Shown here piece by piece: positions 1 through 8,560 of a DNA stretch of 54,807 nt. The notes beneath the pieces are model-generated. The model made no database searches. It had not been told where the DNA came from and saw nothing but the letters and a program-made list of their open reading frames with translations. The stretch's first letter is position 1. Each line of letters opens with the position of its first letter. Source of the DNA: Flavivirga jejuensis (GTDB lineage: Bacteria; Bacteroidota; Bacteroidia; Flavobacteriales; Flavobacteriaceae); NCBI RefSeq assembly GCF_030540765.1, contig NZ_JAUOEL010000013.1, positions 1 to 54,807 on the forward strand, in the 5' to 3' direction. A program made the translations under genes and the position numbers.

Positions 1-38
1 TAGCGTTCATCCTGAGCCAGGATCAAACTCTTCATCGT
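1..38 (-). rRNA. rrs: 16S rRNA, 5' end (partial)
   Basis: The reverse complement of the first bases contains the universal bacterial 16S 5' segment, including AGAGTTTGATCCTGGCTCAG followed by GATGAACGCTA. Only the first few tens of bases of the gene are inside the window; it runs off the left edge. The mature 5' end is placed near position 38 by analogy and could differ by a few bases. Its promoters lie to the right, on the minus strand. Confidence 0.97.
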
Positions 39-219
39 TAATTTTTATAGATCTTATAAAAGATCCAGTTAACAACTAATTGGAATTTCTAGTACTCAAA
101 ATGGTTTATTCTCTTTGTTTAAATTCTACCGTTTCCAGTAGCATTCTTACGCTGTCAATTCAATATGTTTATGAACTTTTTTTTATCTTATCTAAACGCG
201 TCTCCTCGTTTAGCGGGTG

Positions 220-250
220 CAAATATAAAACCCTTTTTTCATTCCTACAA
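220..250 (-). promoter_or_regulatory. rRNA promoter-like unit 1 (closest to 16S)
   Basis: On the minus strand TATATTTG (220-227) matches the Bacteroidota -7 consensus TAnnTTTG, and TTG at 248-250 gives a -33 element 20 bp upstream. The discriminator reads CACCCGCTAA. The 18-nt core is identical to the one upstream of tRNA-Lys in this window. Confidence 0.75.
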
Positions 251-357
251 TGCTTTTTAAATCTTTTTTGAAAAAAATTTTAACCTTTTTTTCTCGATAT
301 AAAAACCATTATTTTTATGAACTTCGCTTTTAGCATCTCTGCCGTTTTTAGCGGCTG

Positions 358-385
358 CAAACATACAACCTTTTTTAATTCTCAA
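358..385 (-). promoter_or_regulatory. rRNA promoter-like unit 2
   Basis: On the minus strand TATGTTTG (358-365) with TTGA 17 bp upstream (TTG at 383-385) fits the Bacteroidota housekeeping promoter. It is followed by GCAGCCGCTA, nearly the same discriminator as in units 1 and 3. Confidence 0.7.
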
Positions 386-481
386 AAGCTTTTTTTAAAC
401 TTTTTTTTATTTATTTTTCGAAGCTTTTTATGAACCTCGCTCTTTACTCGATTCTTACAAATCTTAAGCGCTAAGCGGCTG

Positions 482-489
482 CAAAGATA
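482..489 (-). promoter_or_regulatory. rRNA promoter-like unit 3 (-7 element)
   Basis: TATCTTTG on the minus strand, followed by GCAGCCGCTTA. The -33 region is less clear (TTA rather than TTG). The surrounding 60-70 bp, starting with a TATGAACnTCGC motif, resembles the segments around units 1 and 2, so the promoter region looks like a threefold repeat. Confidence 0.55.
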
Positions 490-986
490 CCCTCCATTTC
501 CTGATAACCTAAGCTTTTTTAATCTTATTTTTAGATACTTTTTTACACCCTGAAATACAGTGAGTTACAATCAGGTTTTTATACTATAATTATTGTTAAT
601 AATCTCATTATACTCTTATATTCCTTTTTTATCCTTTCTCCTTATTATTATAGCTACTTTTTTTCGTCAGCTTTCAAGGTTTTTATACAAGCTCGTTTTT
701 ATAGGATTTTAAACTTTGAAAAATGACCAGTTACTAAATCTAATAAAGCTTTATTCTTAGAATAAACTCGACTTAAACATTTTTAATCGGTTTTCTTTTT
801 ACCCCTCCCCTAACACTTACTATTCTTTATAAATATTATTTGATCCTGCTTTTTTAAACGAAGGACACGAAAAAAACTTCGGCATAGGAAGAGCTTTCGA
901 TTGCTATATATGCACGCAGCCTAACTAGTCCATAAACGGAGAAACACCAAAAATTAATCACATATAAAATTATAGACATATATATA

Positions 987-1017
987 TTGTGTGGGTTTGT
1001 TTATACTATTATCTTTG
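987..1017 (+). promoter_or_regulatory. thrS promoter
   Basis: TTG at 987-989, a 20-bp spacer and TATCTTTG at 1010-1017 form a good Bacteroidota promoter. Transcription would begin around 1024. This rules out the upstream ATG at 991 as the thrS start. Confidence 0.7.
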
Positions 1018-1038
1018 CATTTAGATTTTAAATATTTT

Positions 1039-2973
1039 ATGATAGATATAACATTACCCGATGGAAGTGTAAAGCAGTTTGAAAAAAACGCTACACCTAT
1101 GGATGTTGCTAAAAGCATTAGTGAAGGATTTGCTAGAAATGTAATTTCAGCAAGTTTTAATGGTACAACTGTTGAAACGGTTACTCCTTTAACCACCGAT
1201 GGTTCTTTAGTTTTATATACTTGGAATAATGATGAGGGTAAAACTGCTTTTTGGCATTCTTCTGCGCATGTTCTGGCACAGGCTATCGAGGAGTTATATT
1301 CTGGTGCAAAACTTACTATTGGTCCTGCGATCGAAAATGGATTTTATTATGATGTAGATTTTGGTACGCATACTGTTTCTGAAAAAGATTTTAAAGCCAT
1401 TGAAACTAAAATGTTAGAGATTGCTCGTGGAAAACATGAGTTTAAAATACGTTCTGCCACAAAAGCTGAGGCTTTATCTTTATATAGTGATAATGAATTT
1501 AAAACTGAGCTGATAGAAAACCTAGAAGATGGCACAATCACTTTTTGTGATCATTCTACTTTTACAGATTTATGTCGTGGCGGTCATATTCCTAATACGG
1601 GTATTATTAAGGCTGTAAAAATTTTATCGGTTGCGGGCGCTTATTGGAGAGGTAATGAAAAGAATCCTCAATTAACACGTGTTTATGGCGTGTCGTTTCC
1701 AAAACAAAAAGAGCTTACAGCATATTTAGAATTATTAGAAGAAGCTAAAAAACGAGACCACAGAAAATTAGGGAAGGAATTAGAGTTATTTACATTCTCG
1801 AAAAAAGTTGGTCAGGGATTACCTTTATGGTTACCTAAAGGCGCTGCTTTACGTGAGCGGTTAGAAAACTTTTTAAAAGTTGCCCAAAAGAAAGCTGGTT
1901 ACGAAATGGTTATTACACCACATATTGGACAGAAAGAATTATATGTTACTTCTGGTCATTATGCAAAATATGGTGAGGATAGTTTTCAGCCAATACATAC
2001 CCCTAAAGAAGATGAAGAGTTTTTGTTAAAACCAATGAACTGTCCACACCACTGTGAAATATATAATAGTGCGCAATGGAGTTATAAAGATTTACCAAAA
2101 CGTTATGCCGAATTTGGTACTGTATATAGATATGAGCAAAGTGGGGAATTGCATGGTTTAACAAGAGTAAGAGGTTTTACGCAAGATGATGCGCATTTAT
2201 TCTGTACACCAGATCAATTAGATAAAGAATTTAAAGACGTTATAGATTTGGTTCTTTATGTATTTGGTTCTTTAGGCTTCGAAAATTTTACTGCTCAAGT
2301 TTCTGTAAGGGATCCTGAAAATCCAGACAAATATATAGGTGATGTTGCAAATTGGGAAAAAGCAGAACAAGCAATTATTAATGCGGCAACAGATAAAGGG
2401 TTAGATTTTGTTATTGAAACTGGTGAAGCTGCATTTTATGGTCCTAAGTTAGATTTTATGGTAAAGGATGCCTTAGGCAGACGCTGGCAGCTTGGAACAA
2501 TTCAAGTAGATTATAATTTACCAGAACGTTTCGAACTCACCTATAAAGGTAGTGATAATGAGCTACACAGGCCCATAATGATACACCGTGCGCCTTTTGG
2601 AAGTATGGAACGATTCATTGCTATTTTGTTAGAACATACAGCTGGTAATTTCCCGCTTTGGTTAATGCCAACACAGGCAATAATATTATCAATTAGTGAG
2701 AAATACGAAAAATACTCTGAAAAAGTTTTAAATTCGCTAGAAAATGACGAAATTCGCGCCCTTGTAGATCATAGAAATGAGACGATCGGGAAGAAAATTC
2801 GGGAAGCCGAAATGCAAAAACACCCGTTCATGATCATTATTGGTGAGCAGGAAGAGAAAGAAAACAAAATAACTGTGCGTAAGCATGGTGGTGAAGATTT
2901 AGGAATGATTTCTATTGAAAAATTTTCTGAGATTATAAAAGAAGAAATAAGTAAAACGTTAAAATCGTTCTAA
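1039..2973 (+). CDS. thrS: Threonine--tRNA ligase
   Basis: Class II aminoacyl-tRNA synthetase that charges tRNA-Thr in the cytoplasm. The 644-residue product shows the full bacterial domain order: TGS domain at the N-terminus ([16 protein letters not shown]), editing domain with the [10 protein letters not shown] zinc/editing motif and the [10 protein letters not shown] segment, catalytic core with [10 protein letters not shown] and [10 protein letters not shown], and a C-terminal anticodon-binding domain ([16 protein letters not shown]). I start it at 1039, not at the in-frame ATG 991, because the TGS domain begins there in the family and because 991 lies upstream of the inferred transcription start. 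It heads the conserved thrS-infC-rpmI-rplT translation operon; infC follows after about 30 bp. Confidence 0.97.
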   Translation: MIDITLPDGSVKQFEKNATPMDVAKSISEGFARNVISASFNGTTVETVTPLTTDGSLVLYTWNNDEGKTAFWHSSAHVLAQAIEELYSGAKLTIGPAIENGFYYDVDFGTHTVSEKDFKAIETKMLEIARGKHEFKIRSATKAEALSLYSDNEFKTELIENLEDGTITFCDHSTFTDLCRGGHIPNTGIIKAVKILSVAGAYWRGNEKNPQLTRVYGVSFPKQKELTAYLELLEEAKKRDHRKLGKELELFTFSKKVGQGLPLWLPKGAALRERLENFLKVAQKKAGYEMVITPHIGQKELYVTSGHYAKYGEDSFQPIHTPKEDEEFLLKPMNCPHHCEIYNSAQWSYKDLPKRYAEFGTVYRYEQSGELHGLTRVRGFTQDDAHLFCTPDQLDKEFKDVIDLVLYVFGSLGFENFTAQVSVRDPENPDKYIGDVANWEKAEQAIINAATDKGLDFVIETGEAAFYGPKLDFMVKDALGRRWQLGTIQVDYNLPERFELTYKGSDNELHRPIMIHRAPFGSMERFIAILLEHTAGNFPLWLMPTQAIILSISEKYEKYSEKVLNSLENDEIRALVDHRNETIGKKIREAEMQKHPFMIIIGEQEEKENKITVRKHGGEDLGMISIEKFSEIIKEEISKTLKSF

Positions 2974-3002
2974 AATAAAGTTTAATTTAAAAAGATAACG
3001 CC

Positions 3003-3551
3003 ATAGCAATTCGAAGAAGAAATCAACCCAATAGAAGGGTTATACAAGAGGATAAACATAAAATAAACTCTAAGATTACAGCACCCAACGTACGTCTTGT
3101 TGGAGACAACGTTGAAATTGGTGTTTACTCTACTAGAGATGCTTTAAAAATAGCCGATGAGCAAGGATTCGATCTCGTAGAGATTTCGCCCAATGCCGAC
3201 CCTCCTGTTTGTAAGGTTATGGATTATAAAAAGTTTCTTTATGAGCAAAAGAAACGTGATAAAGCTTTAAAATCTAAAGCGACTAAGGTTACTATAAAAG
3301 AAATTCGTTTTGGTCCTCAAACAGATGATCATGATTATGAATTTAAGAAGAAACATGCTGAGAAGTTCTTAAAAGAAGGCGCTAAGCTTAAAGCTTTTGT
3401 GTTTTTTAAAGGACGATCCATCATTTTTAAAGAACAAGGTCAGATTCTATTACTGCGTTTAGCACAAGATTTAGAAGAGCTTGGTAAGGTAGAGCAAATG
3501 CCTCGTTTAGAGGGTAAACGTATGACTATGTTTATTGCTCCTAAAAAATAA
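3003..3551 (+). CDS. infC: Translation initiation factor IF-3, non-AUG start
   Basis: IF-3 binds the 30S subunit, prevents premature 50S joining and checks the start codon-initiator tRNA match. The conserved N-terminal domain (RRRNQPNRR, then the [13 protein letters not shown] segment) is encoded upstream of the first in-frame ATG at 3219, which would lose about 70 residues. Between the in-frame stop at 2988-2990 and this domain there is no ATG, GTG or TTG. The only family-like starts are ATA at 3003 (giving MAIRRRN) or ATT at 3009. I choose ATA 3003, giving 182 residues, the usual IF-3 length; ATT 3009 is nearly as likely. Non-AUG infC starts are known to allow autoregulation, because IF-3 discriminates against them. 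The C-terminal domain ends [12 protein letters not shown]. Confidence 0.9.
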   Translation: MAIRRRNQPNRRVIQEDKHKINSKITAPNVRLVGDNVEIGVYSTRDALKIADEQGFDLVEISPNADPPVCKVMDYKKFLYEQKKRDKALKSKATKVTIKEIRFGPQTDDHDYEFKKKHAEKFLKEGAKLKAFVFFKGRSIIFKEQGQILLLRLAQDLEELGKVEQMPRLEGKRMTMFIAPKK

Positions 3552-3650
3552 CAAGACTATATATTTGGTTATATATTATAAAGATAAGATGTTGAAGTAA
3601 ATTCAGCACTAAAGCAATTAAGCGAAATAATTAAAAACTAGGAAAAGAAA

Positions 3651-3848
3651 ATGCCTAAAATGAAAACAAAATCTAGTGCCAAAAAACGTTTTAAGTTGAC
3701 GGGTACTGGAAAGATTAAAAGAAAGCACGCTTTTAAAAGTCACATCTTAACAAAGAAGTCTAAAAAGCGTAAACTTGCTCTGACTCATGATACTTTAGTA
3801 CATAAGGCAGATGAGAACAACATTAAAACAATGTTACGTTTAAAGTAA
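3651..3848 (+). CDS. rpmI: 50S ribosomal protein L35
   Basis: Small basic 65-residue protein with the L35 pattern [20 protein letters not shown] near the N-terminus and the [12 protein letters not shown] segment. Component of the large ribosomal subunit. It sits between infC and rplT, as in nearly all bacteria, with about 100-bp spacers on either side. Confidence 0.98.
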   Translation: MPKMKTKSSAKKRFKLTGTGKIKRKHAFKSHILTKKSKKRKLALTHDTLVHKADENNIKTMLRLK

Positions 3849-3891
3849 TATTATTTTAATCGGTTATTAAATAAATTATAAACCCTGGAGT

Positions 3892-3929
3892 TAGGCTTAT
3901 TTAAAAAGTATCGATATATCGATCGCCTA
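3892..3929 (+). promoter_or_regulatory. Possible structured leader of rplT
   Basis: The rpmI-rplT spacer contains an outer stem TAGGC (3892-3896) / GCCTA (3925-3929) enclosing the perfect 14-bp palindrome ATCGATATATCGAT (3910-3923). L20 autoregulates its operon through an RNA site mimicking its 23S target in other phyla. Whether this hairpin does that here is inference only. Confidence 0.35.
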
Positions 3930-3950
3930 CTACAAAAAACAATTAAAATT

Positions 3951-4295
3951 ATGCCAAGATCAGTAAATTCTGTAGCAAAAAGAGCTAGAAGAAAAAAGGT
4001 AATAAAACAAGCAAAAGGTTACTTTGGAAGACGTAAAAACGTTTGGACAGTAGCTAAAAATGCGGTTGATAAAGCGATGCAATACTCGTACAGAGACCGT
4101 AGAAACAAAAAGAGAACATTCCGTGCTTTATGGATTACGCGTATTAACGCTGGAGCCAGAGAACATGGATTATCTTATTCTCAATTTATGGGGAAATTAA
4201 AAGCTAATGATATTGAATTAAACCGTAAGGTTTTAGCAGATTTAGCTATGAATAACCCTGAGGCTTTTAAAGCTGTTATAGAGAAAGTAAAATAA
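3951..4295 (+). CDS. rplT: 50S ribosomal protein L20
   Basis: L20 binds 23S rRNA early in large-subunit assembly. The 114-residue product has the family hallmarks [16 protein letters not shown], the [11 protein letters not shown] segment, and the [19 protein letters not shown] helix. It is the last gene of the thrS operon and is followed at once by two hairpins. The last 23 bases of the gene (from 4273) are copied at 7961-7983, marking one edge of a tandem duplication. Confidence 0.98.
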   Translation: MPRSVNSVAKRARRKKVIKQAKGYFGRRKNVWTVAKNAVDKAMQYSYRDRRNKKRTFRALWITRINAGAREHGLSYSQFMGKLKANDIELNRKVLADLAMNNPEAFKAVIEKVK

Positions 4296-4307
4296 GGCGT
4301 TTTCGCC
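4296..4307 (+). terminator. Short hairpin after rplT
   Basis: GGCG-TTTT-CGCC begins directly after the rplT stop codon. It may slow RNA polymerase or protect the 3' end. The same hairpin occurs in the duplicated segment near 7984. Confidence 0.5.
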
Positions 4308-4337
4308 TATTGTAAAACATATTATTCGCTTAATAAT

Positions 4338-4372
4338 AAAAAATCCGATTCTTAATTGAATCGGATTTTTTT
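4338..4372 (+). terminator. Rho-independent terminator of the thrS operon
   Basis: An 8-bp GC-containing stem TCCGATTC/GAATCGGA extended by A6/T7, with loop TTAATT and a terminal T-run. The symmetry means it can also serve the minus strand. Confidence 0.85.
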
Positions 4373-4876
4373 GTTTAACTTGTTTTGTTCTAAACAACAA
4401 CTCACTAAAACAATTTAACTTTTTACACAACAAAAAAAACTTTGAAATTAATTTCAAAGGTTTGATTTAAATTATTTACTGATTATCCGTTTTGTGTCAT
4501 AACAATGTTTTTTGGCGTCATGCTGAACTCGTTTCAGCATCCCATAACAGCTATAAATATTGATGATTTATGATGAGAACCTGAAACAAGTTCAGGTTAA
4601 CAGTGGACTTTATGATTGATTACAGACATTCAATAATTATTTAACGAGAATCTTGTTTAAGAAAATTTATGTCAGTTTGAGTGATTTTTGCAAAAAATCG
4701 TATCGAAAACCTGTCTGCCGACAAGCTGACAAATAAATTTTGTACAAAAAAAGCTTCTCGATACATCCCGAAGCAAATTCGGGACACTCGAAGTGACAGC
4801 TTGAATTCTTAAAAAAAATTCACGTTATTTAATAACTGTCAATCTTTTAAGATGGCTCAAATTAATAGTAAATCTA
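4373..4876. other. Intergenic region with dispersed palindromic repeats
   Basis: No gene is visible. It contains AACCTGAA/TTCAGGTT (around 4580-4602), a GTCATGCTGAACTCGTTTCAGCAT hairpin-type motif near 4519, and a palindrome with TCCCGAA/TTCGGGA near 4765-4785 ending in ACTCGAAGTGACAG. Such motifs are typical interspersed repeats of flavobacterial genomes. The whole stretch recurs almost unchanged at 8058-8560. Confidence 0.6.
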
Positions 4877-7111
4877 TTATTTTTTAATCACTTTTCGTGT
4901 GGTTTCTCCTTCTTTAGATTTTATCTTTAATATGTAAATGCCCGATTGAAAATCAGATATATCTATAGTGTTAGTTTTACTTGCTAACTTTTTACTTGTA
5001 ATTAGCTGCCTTCCATTTAAATCAAAAAGTTTAATAGTCACATTTGTTAATGTGTTAACTTTTATTGTTAAATTATTTATAACAGGGTTTGGATATAATG
5101 ATATGTTATTTTCAAAATCAAACGCACTTATAGCCAATGTATTTACACCAACATTTACAGGCACACGGTTAGACACACTAGCCTCGGTAATACGTTTTAT
5201 AGCATTATTACCATAATCTGCAACTACTATTTTACCATCAGTTTGAATAGCGACTCTAATAGGGTTAGAAAATCCACTCCCTAATGTTTCTATATTGCTG
5301 CCATCTGCATCCATGCGTTTTATAGCATCATTACCCTGATCTGCAACTACTATTTTGCCATCTGTTTGAATAGCGACTCCATAAGGGCTAGAAAATCCAC
5401 TCCCTAATGTTTCTATATTGCTGCCATCTGCATCCATACGTTTTATAGCTCCATTACCAGTATCTGCAACTACTATTTTACCATCTGTTTGAATAGCGAC
5501 TCCACGAGGATAAGAAAATCCATTATCTAATGTTTCTATATTGCTGCCATCTGCATCCATACGTTTTATAGCATCATTATAAGTATCTGCAACTACTATT
5601 TTGCCATCTGTTTGAATAGCGACTCCACGAGGATAAGAAAATCCACTCCCTAATGTTTCTATATTGCTGCCATCTGCATCCATGCGTTTTATAGTACTAT
5701 TACCATAATCTGCAACTACTATTTTCCCATCTGTTTGAATAGCGACTCCAGTAGGTATAGAAAATCCACTCCCTAATGTTTCTATATTGCTGCCATCTGC
5801 ATCCATGCGGTTTATAGCTCCATTACTATCTGCAACTACTATTTTACCATCTGTTTGAATAGCGACTCCACGAGGACTATAAAAACCACTCCCTAATGTT
5901 TCTATATTGCTGCCATCTGCATCCATACGTTTTATAGCATGATGATGATTATCTGCAACTACTATTTTACCATCTGTTTGAATAGCGACTCCATAAGGAT
6001 AAGAAAATCCACTACCTAATGTTTCTATATTGCTGCCATCTGCATCCATTCGTTTTATAGCATGATTACCAGTATCTGCAACTACTATTTTCCCATCTGT
6101 TTGAATAACGAATCCATAAGGATAAGCAAACCCACTACCTAATGTTTCTATATTGCTGCCATCTGCATCCATGCGTTTTATAGCATGATTATCAGTATCT
6201 GCAACTACTATTTTCCCATCTGTTTGAATAACGACTCCACTAGGATAAGAAAATCCACTCTCTAATGTTTCTATATTGCTGCCATCTGCATCCATGCGTT
6301 TTATAGCTCCATTACCACTATCTGCAACTACTATTTTGCCATCTGTTTGAATAGCGAATCCATAAGGATAAGAAAATCCACTACCTAATGTTTCTATATT
6401 GCTGCCATCTGCATCCATGCGTTTTATAGCTCCATTACCACTATCTGCAACTACTATTTTACCATCTGTTTGAATAGCGACTCCAGTAGGATCAGAAAAT
6501 CCACTACCTAATGTTTCTATATTGCTGCCATCTGCATCCATACGTTTTATAGCATTATTATAAGTATCTGTAACTACTATTTTCCCATCTGTTTGAATAG
6601 CGACTCCAGTAGGATAAGAAAATCCGCTATCTAATGCTAATGTACTAGCCGTAGTAAACTGCTCTACATAATATATGTTAGTACTTAAAACATCTGTACC
6701 TGCCAATGTGGTACCTCCTGTTACTGTACTAAACCATTGTACTGTAGCTCCTGTACTTGGTGTAGAAACTAAATTGGAAACAGTACTAGCCGAAGCTAAA
6801 CTTTGGGCACTATCTGAAATACGATTTACTGTTATAGCCAAACGCGCTGTACTTTCTATACTACTTACTGTTTGTGATGCGTAATACGTGGCGCCGTCTG
6901 TTAATGCGGTTGTTGTTGGTAATACATTTCCTGCTGTAGCAGCATCGTACCATGTTATGGATATTCCTGTGAGCTGTAAATCTGCTAGGGTTTTATTATC
7001 GCCTGTGTAAATTTGTGACGTCCAAGTGCTGGTTGGTGCTGGTGGTACCTGAGCTTTTAAGGAAATTACACTAAAAATTAGCATAATTAATAAGAGTAAT
7101 TTTTTTTTCAT
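4877..7111 (-). CDS. T9SS-secreted NHL/YWTD-like propeller protein, copy A
   Basis: A secreted 744-residue protein of unknown ligand. Signal peptide 1-20 (ends SLKA). Two Ig-like modules follow at about 22-97 and 98-155 (motifs ITWYDAATAGN and VQWFSTVTGG). Twelve 41-residue repeats occupy 162-642, each of the form SGFxxPxGVAIQTDGKIVVA then DxxNxAIKRMDADGSNIETL; repeat 7 is one residue short. Twelve blades would fit two six-bladed propellers. The last 73 residues (LYPNPVINNLTIKV to KVIKK) are a type A T9SS sorting domain. The repeat framework is nearly invariant while a few loop positions vary strongly. It mixes features of NHL repeats (GVAI, GKIVVAD) and LDL-receptor class B repeats (AIKRMDADGSN). 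A close paralogue lies 3.7 kb away on the same strand. Confidence 0.85.
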   Translation of the reverse strand: MKKKLLLLIMLIFSVISLKAQVPPAPTSTWTSQIYTGDNKTLADLQLTGISITWYDAATAGNVLPTTTALTDGATYYASQTVSSIESTARLAITVNRISDSAQSLASASTVSNLVSTPSTGATVQWFSTVTGGTTLAGTDVLSTNIYYVEQFTTASTLALDSGFSYPTGVAIQTDGKIVVTDTYNNAIKRMDADGSNIETLGSGFSDPTGVAIQTDGKIVVADSGNGAIKRMDADGSNIETLGSGFSYPYGFAIQTDGKIVVADSGNGAIKRMDADGSNIETLESGFSYPSGVVIQTDGKIVVADTDNHAIKRMDADGSNIETLGSGFAYPYGFVIQTDGKIVVADTGNHAIKRMDADGSNIETLGSGFSYPYGVAIQTDGKIVVADNHHHAIKRMDADGSNIETLGSGFYSPRGVAIQTDGKIVVADSNGAINRMDADGSNIETLGSGFSIPTGVAIQTDGKIVVADYGNSTIKRMDADGSNIETLGSGFSYPRGVAIQTDGKIVVADTYNDAIKRMDADGSNIETLDNGFSYPRGVAIQTDGKIVVADTGNGAIKRMDADGSNIETLGSGFSSPYGVAIQTDGKIVVADQGNDAIKRMDADGSNIETLGSGFSNPIRVAIQTDGKIVVADYGNNAIKRITEASVSNRVPVNVGVNTLAISAFDFENNISLYPNPVINNLTIKVNTLTNVTIKLFDLNGRQLITSKKLASKTNTIDISDFQSGIYILKIKSKEGETTRKVIKK
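5186..6628 (-). repeat. Twelve 123-bp coding repeats, copy A
   Basis: Near-identical 123-bp units in the propeller gene. The framework is conserved at the base level, for example ATTGCTGCCATCTGCATCCA on the plus strand in most units, while codons after Pro in PxG and in the DxxNx loop change from unit to unit. Unit 7 lacks one codon. Confidence 0.95.
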
Positions 7112-7500
7112 AATAAAATAGGTTTATTTTGAGGTTGTAGCTAATAAAATTGTAGTTTTTGAGTGCCAAGAACAAAAGTTGTGTTTAATCAAAAATGTTT
7201 ATATTCCTGTTGCTAACACAGAAGACTAGCATGTTGAAAAATTGATTAAATTTGTCTGTAATGTTGAATTGGAAGTTATGCTTCCATGCACATGATGCAT
7301 AGTCTTTCTTAAGTTTATCCAAAACACATAAACCAGCAAAGTAAAACTGGTTATAAAAAGTAAAGTTTCTGTTTCATAAATAAGATTTGGTTTAAAATTA
7401 TGAAGCAAAGCTATTTAAGTATATACTAAACAAACACTCCAAAAGGCTCAGAATAGCCCAATAAGCTAAGAAAGTCCTCCAGAGATCTGTGTTAAAAATT
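7112..7500. other. Upstream region of propeller gene copy A
   Basis: About 390 bp duplicated almost exactly at 10796-11165. A 60-codon minus-strand frame occurs in both copies, but it has no family signature and its conservation is explained by the recent duplication. A promoter for the propeller gene presumably lies here; I could not identify a clear TAnnTTTG. Confidence 0.5.
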
Positions 7501-7930
7501 TTAACTAGCGGATGAAATGACGTAATTGGGGTGTCATTCAGAGGATTGAGATAAAAAAAATTATCAAGCGGATATAATGACGTAATAGGAGTGTCATTCA
7601 GAGAATTGAGATAAAAAAAATTATCAAGCGGATATAATGACGTAATAGGAGTGTCATTCAGAAGGAGGTACGACTGAAGAATCTTTAGAGATTAATAATA
7701 AAGATTCTTCGCTGCGCTCTGAATGACAATCGATTGATAGTTAGCTATTTATAAAACACGTCAATGCTAGGCTATCGAAAACAAAATATATTTTGTTTGA
7801 AGATATAAGCGAAGCTTACGACTGAAGAATCTTTAAAGATTAATGATAAAGATTCTTCGACTCCGACAATTGTTGGAATGCTCTGATGACAAACGATTTA
7901 AAATTAATCACTTATAAAAATCGTCAATGG
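7486..7930. repeat. Dispersed repeat element inserted in duplication unit A
   Basis: This 445-bp stretch is absent from unit B, where the flanks AAGCTAAGAAAG and AGAAGTAGG are nearly joined (11145-11178). It holds about 2.7 tandem 60-bp units (7501-7662), two long dyads GAAGAATCTTT/AAAGATTCTTC (7676-7710 and about 7825-7860), and two related tails ending in GTCAATG. An inverted relative lies at about 23850-24066. No transposase is encoded, so it resembles a non-autonomous or REP-type element. Confidence 0.8.
7501..7662. repeat. 60-bp tandem repeat, about 2.7 units
   Basis: Exact 60-bp period: units begin at 7501, 7561 and 7621, each carrying CAAGCGGATATAATGACGTA or a close variant and GTGTCATTCAGA, followed by GATTGAGATAAAAAAAA in the first two. 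Units 2 and 3 are identical over their shared length. The inverted relative near 24 kb has one unit fewer, so copy number varies. Confidence 0.95.
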
Positions 7931-8022
7931 TAGAAGTAGGAAATTTATCGTTTATAAAAACTGTTATAGAGAAAGTAAAATAAGGCGTTTTCGCCTATTG
8001 TAAAACATATTATTCGCTTAAT

Positions 8023-8057
8023 AAAAAATCCGATTCTTAATTGAATCGGATTTTTTT
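8023..8057 (+). terminator. Duplicated copy of the rplT terminator
   Basis: Same TCCGATTC/GAATCGGA stem with A6 and T7 flanks as at 4338-4372, carried along by the tandem duplication. Here it has no ribosomal gene in front; it may end transcription from the minus-strand propeller gene or be idle. Confidence 0.75.
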
Positions 8058-8560
8058 GTTTAACTTGTTTTGTTCTAAACAACAACTCACTAAAACAATT
8101 TAACTTTTTACACAACAAAAAAACCTTTGAAATTAATTTCAAAGGTTTGATTTAAATTATTTACTGATTATCCGTTTTGTGTCATAACAATGTTTTTTGG
8201 CGTCATGCTGAACTCGTTTCAGCATCCCATAACAGCTATAAATATTGATGATTTATGATGAGAACCTGAAACAAGTTCAGGTTAACAGTGGACTTTATGA
8301 TTGATTACAGACATTCAATAATTATTTAACGAGAATCTTGTTTAAGAAAATTTATGTCAGTTTGAGTGATTTTTGCAAAAAATCGTATCGAAAACCTGTC
8401 TGCCGACAAGCTGACAAATAAATTTTGTACAAAAAAAACTTCTCGATACATCCCGAAGCAAATTCGGGACACTCGAAGTGACAGCTTGAATTCTTAAAAA
8501 AATTCACGTTATTTAATAACTGTCAATCTTTTAAGATGACTCAAATTAATAATAAATCTA
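8058..8560. other. Duplicated intergenic repeats (unit B)
   Basis: Copy of 4373-4876 with few base changes. It carries the same palindromes (AACCTGAA/TTCAGGTT, TCCCGAA/TTCGGGA). No gene seen. Confidence 0.6.

Larger units (their letters stand above)
39..1009. other. Long AT-rich gap between 16S and thrS
   Basis: Nearly 1 kb without a convincing gene. The left half holds the three rRNA promoter-like units and the pre-rRNA leader. I see nothing recognisable from about 560 to 980 apart from T-rich tracts. Short reading frames here look like chance. Confidence 0.7.

Noticed and set aside
80-271. 63-codon frame upstream of 16S
   Set aside because: Lies in the pre-rRNA leader/promoter region on the opposite strand; Ser/Phe/Leu-rich chance frame.
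991-1038. Upstream ATG for thrS
   Set aside because: It lies between the -33 and -7 promoter elements, so it would not be transcribed, and adds residues not in the family.
7226-7408. 60-codon minus-strand frame present in both duplication units (also 10911-11093)
   Set aside because: Conserved only because of the recent duplication; no signature, no start context, and it lies in the upstream region of the propeller genes.
7501-7662. CRISPR-like array
   Set aside because: The 60-bp units are directly adjacent with no unique spacers and there are no cas genes; it is a tandem repeat.
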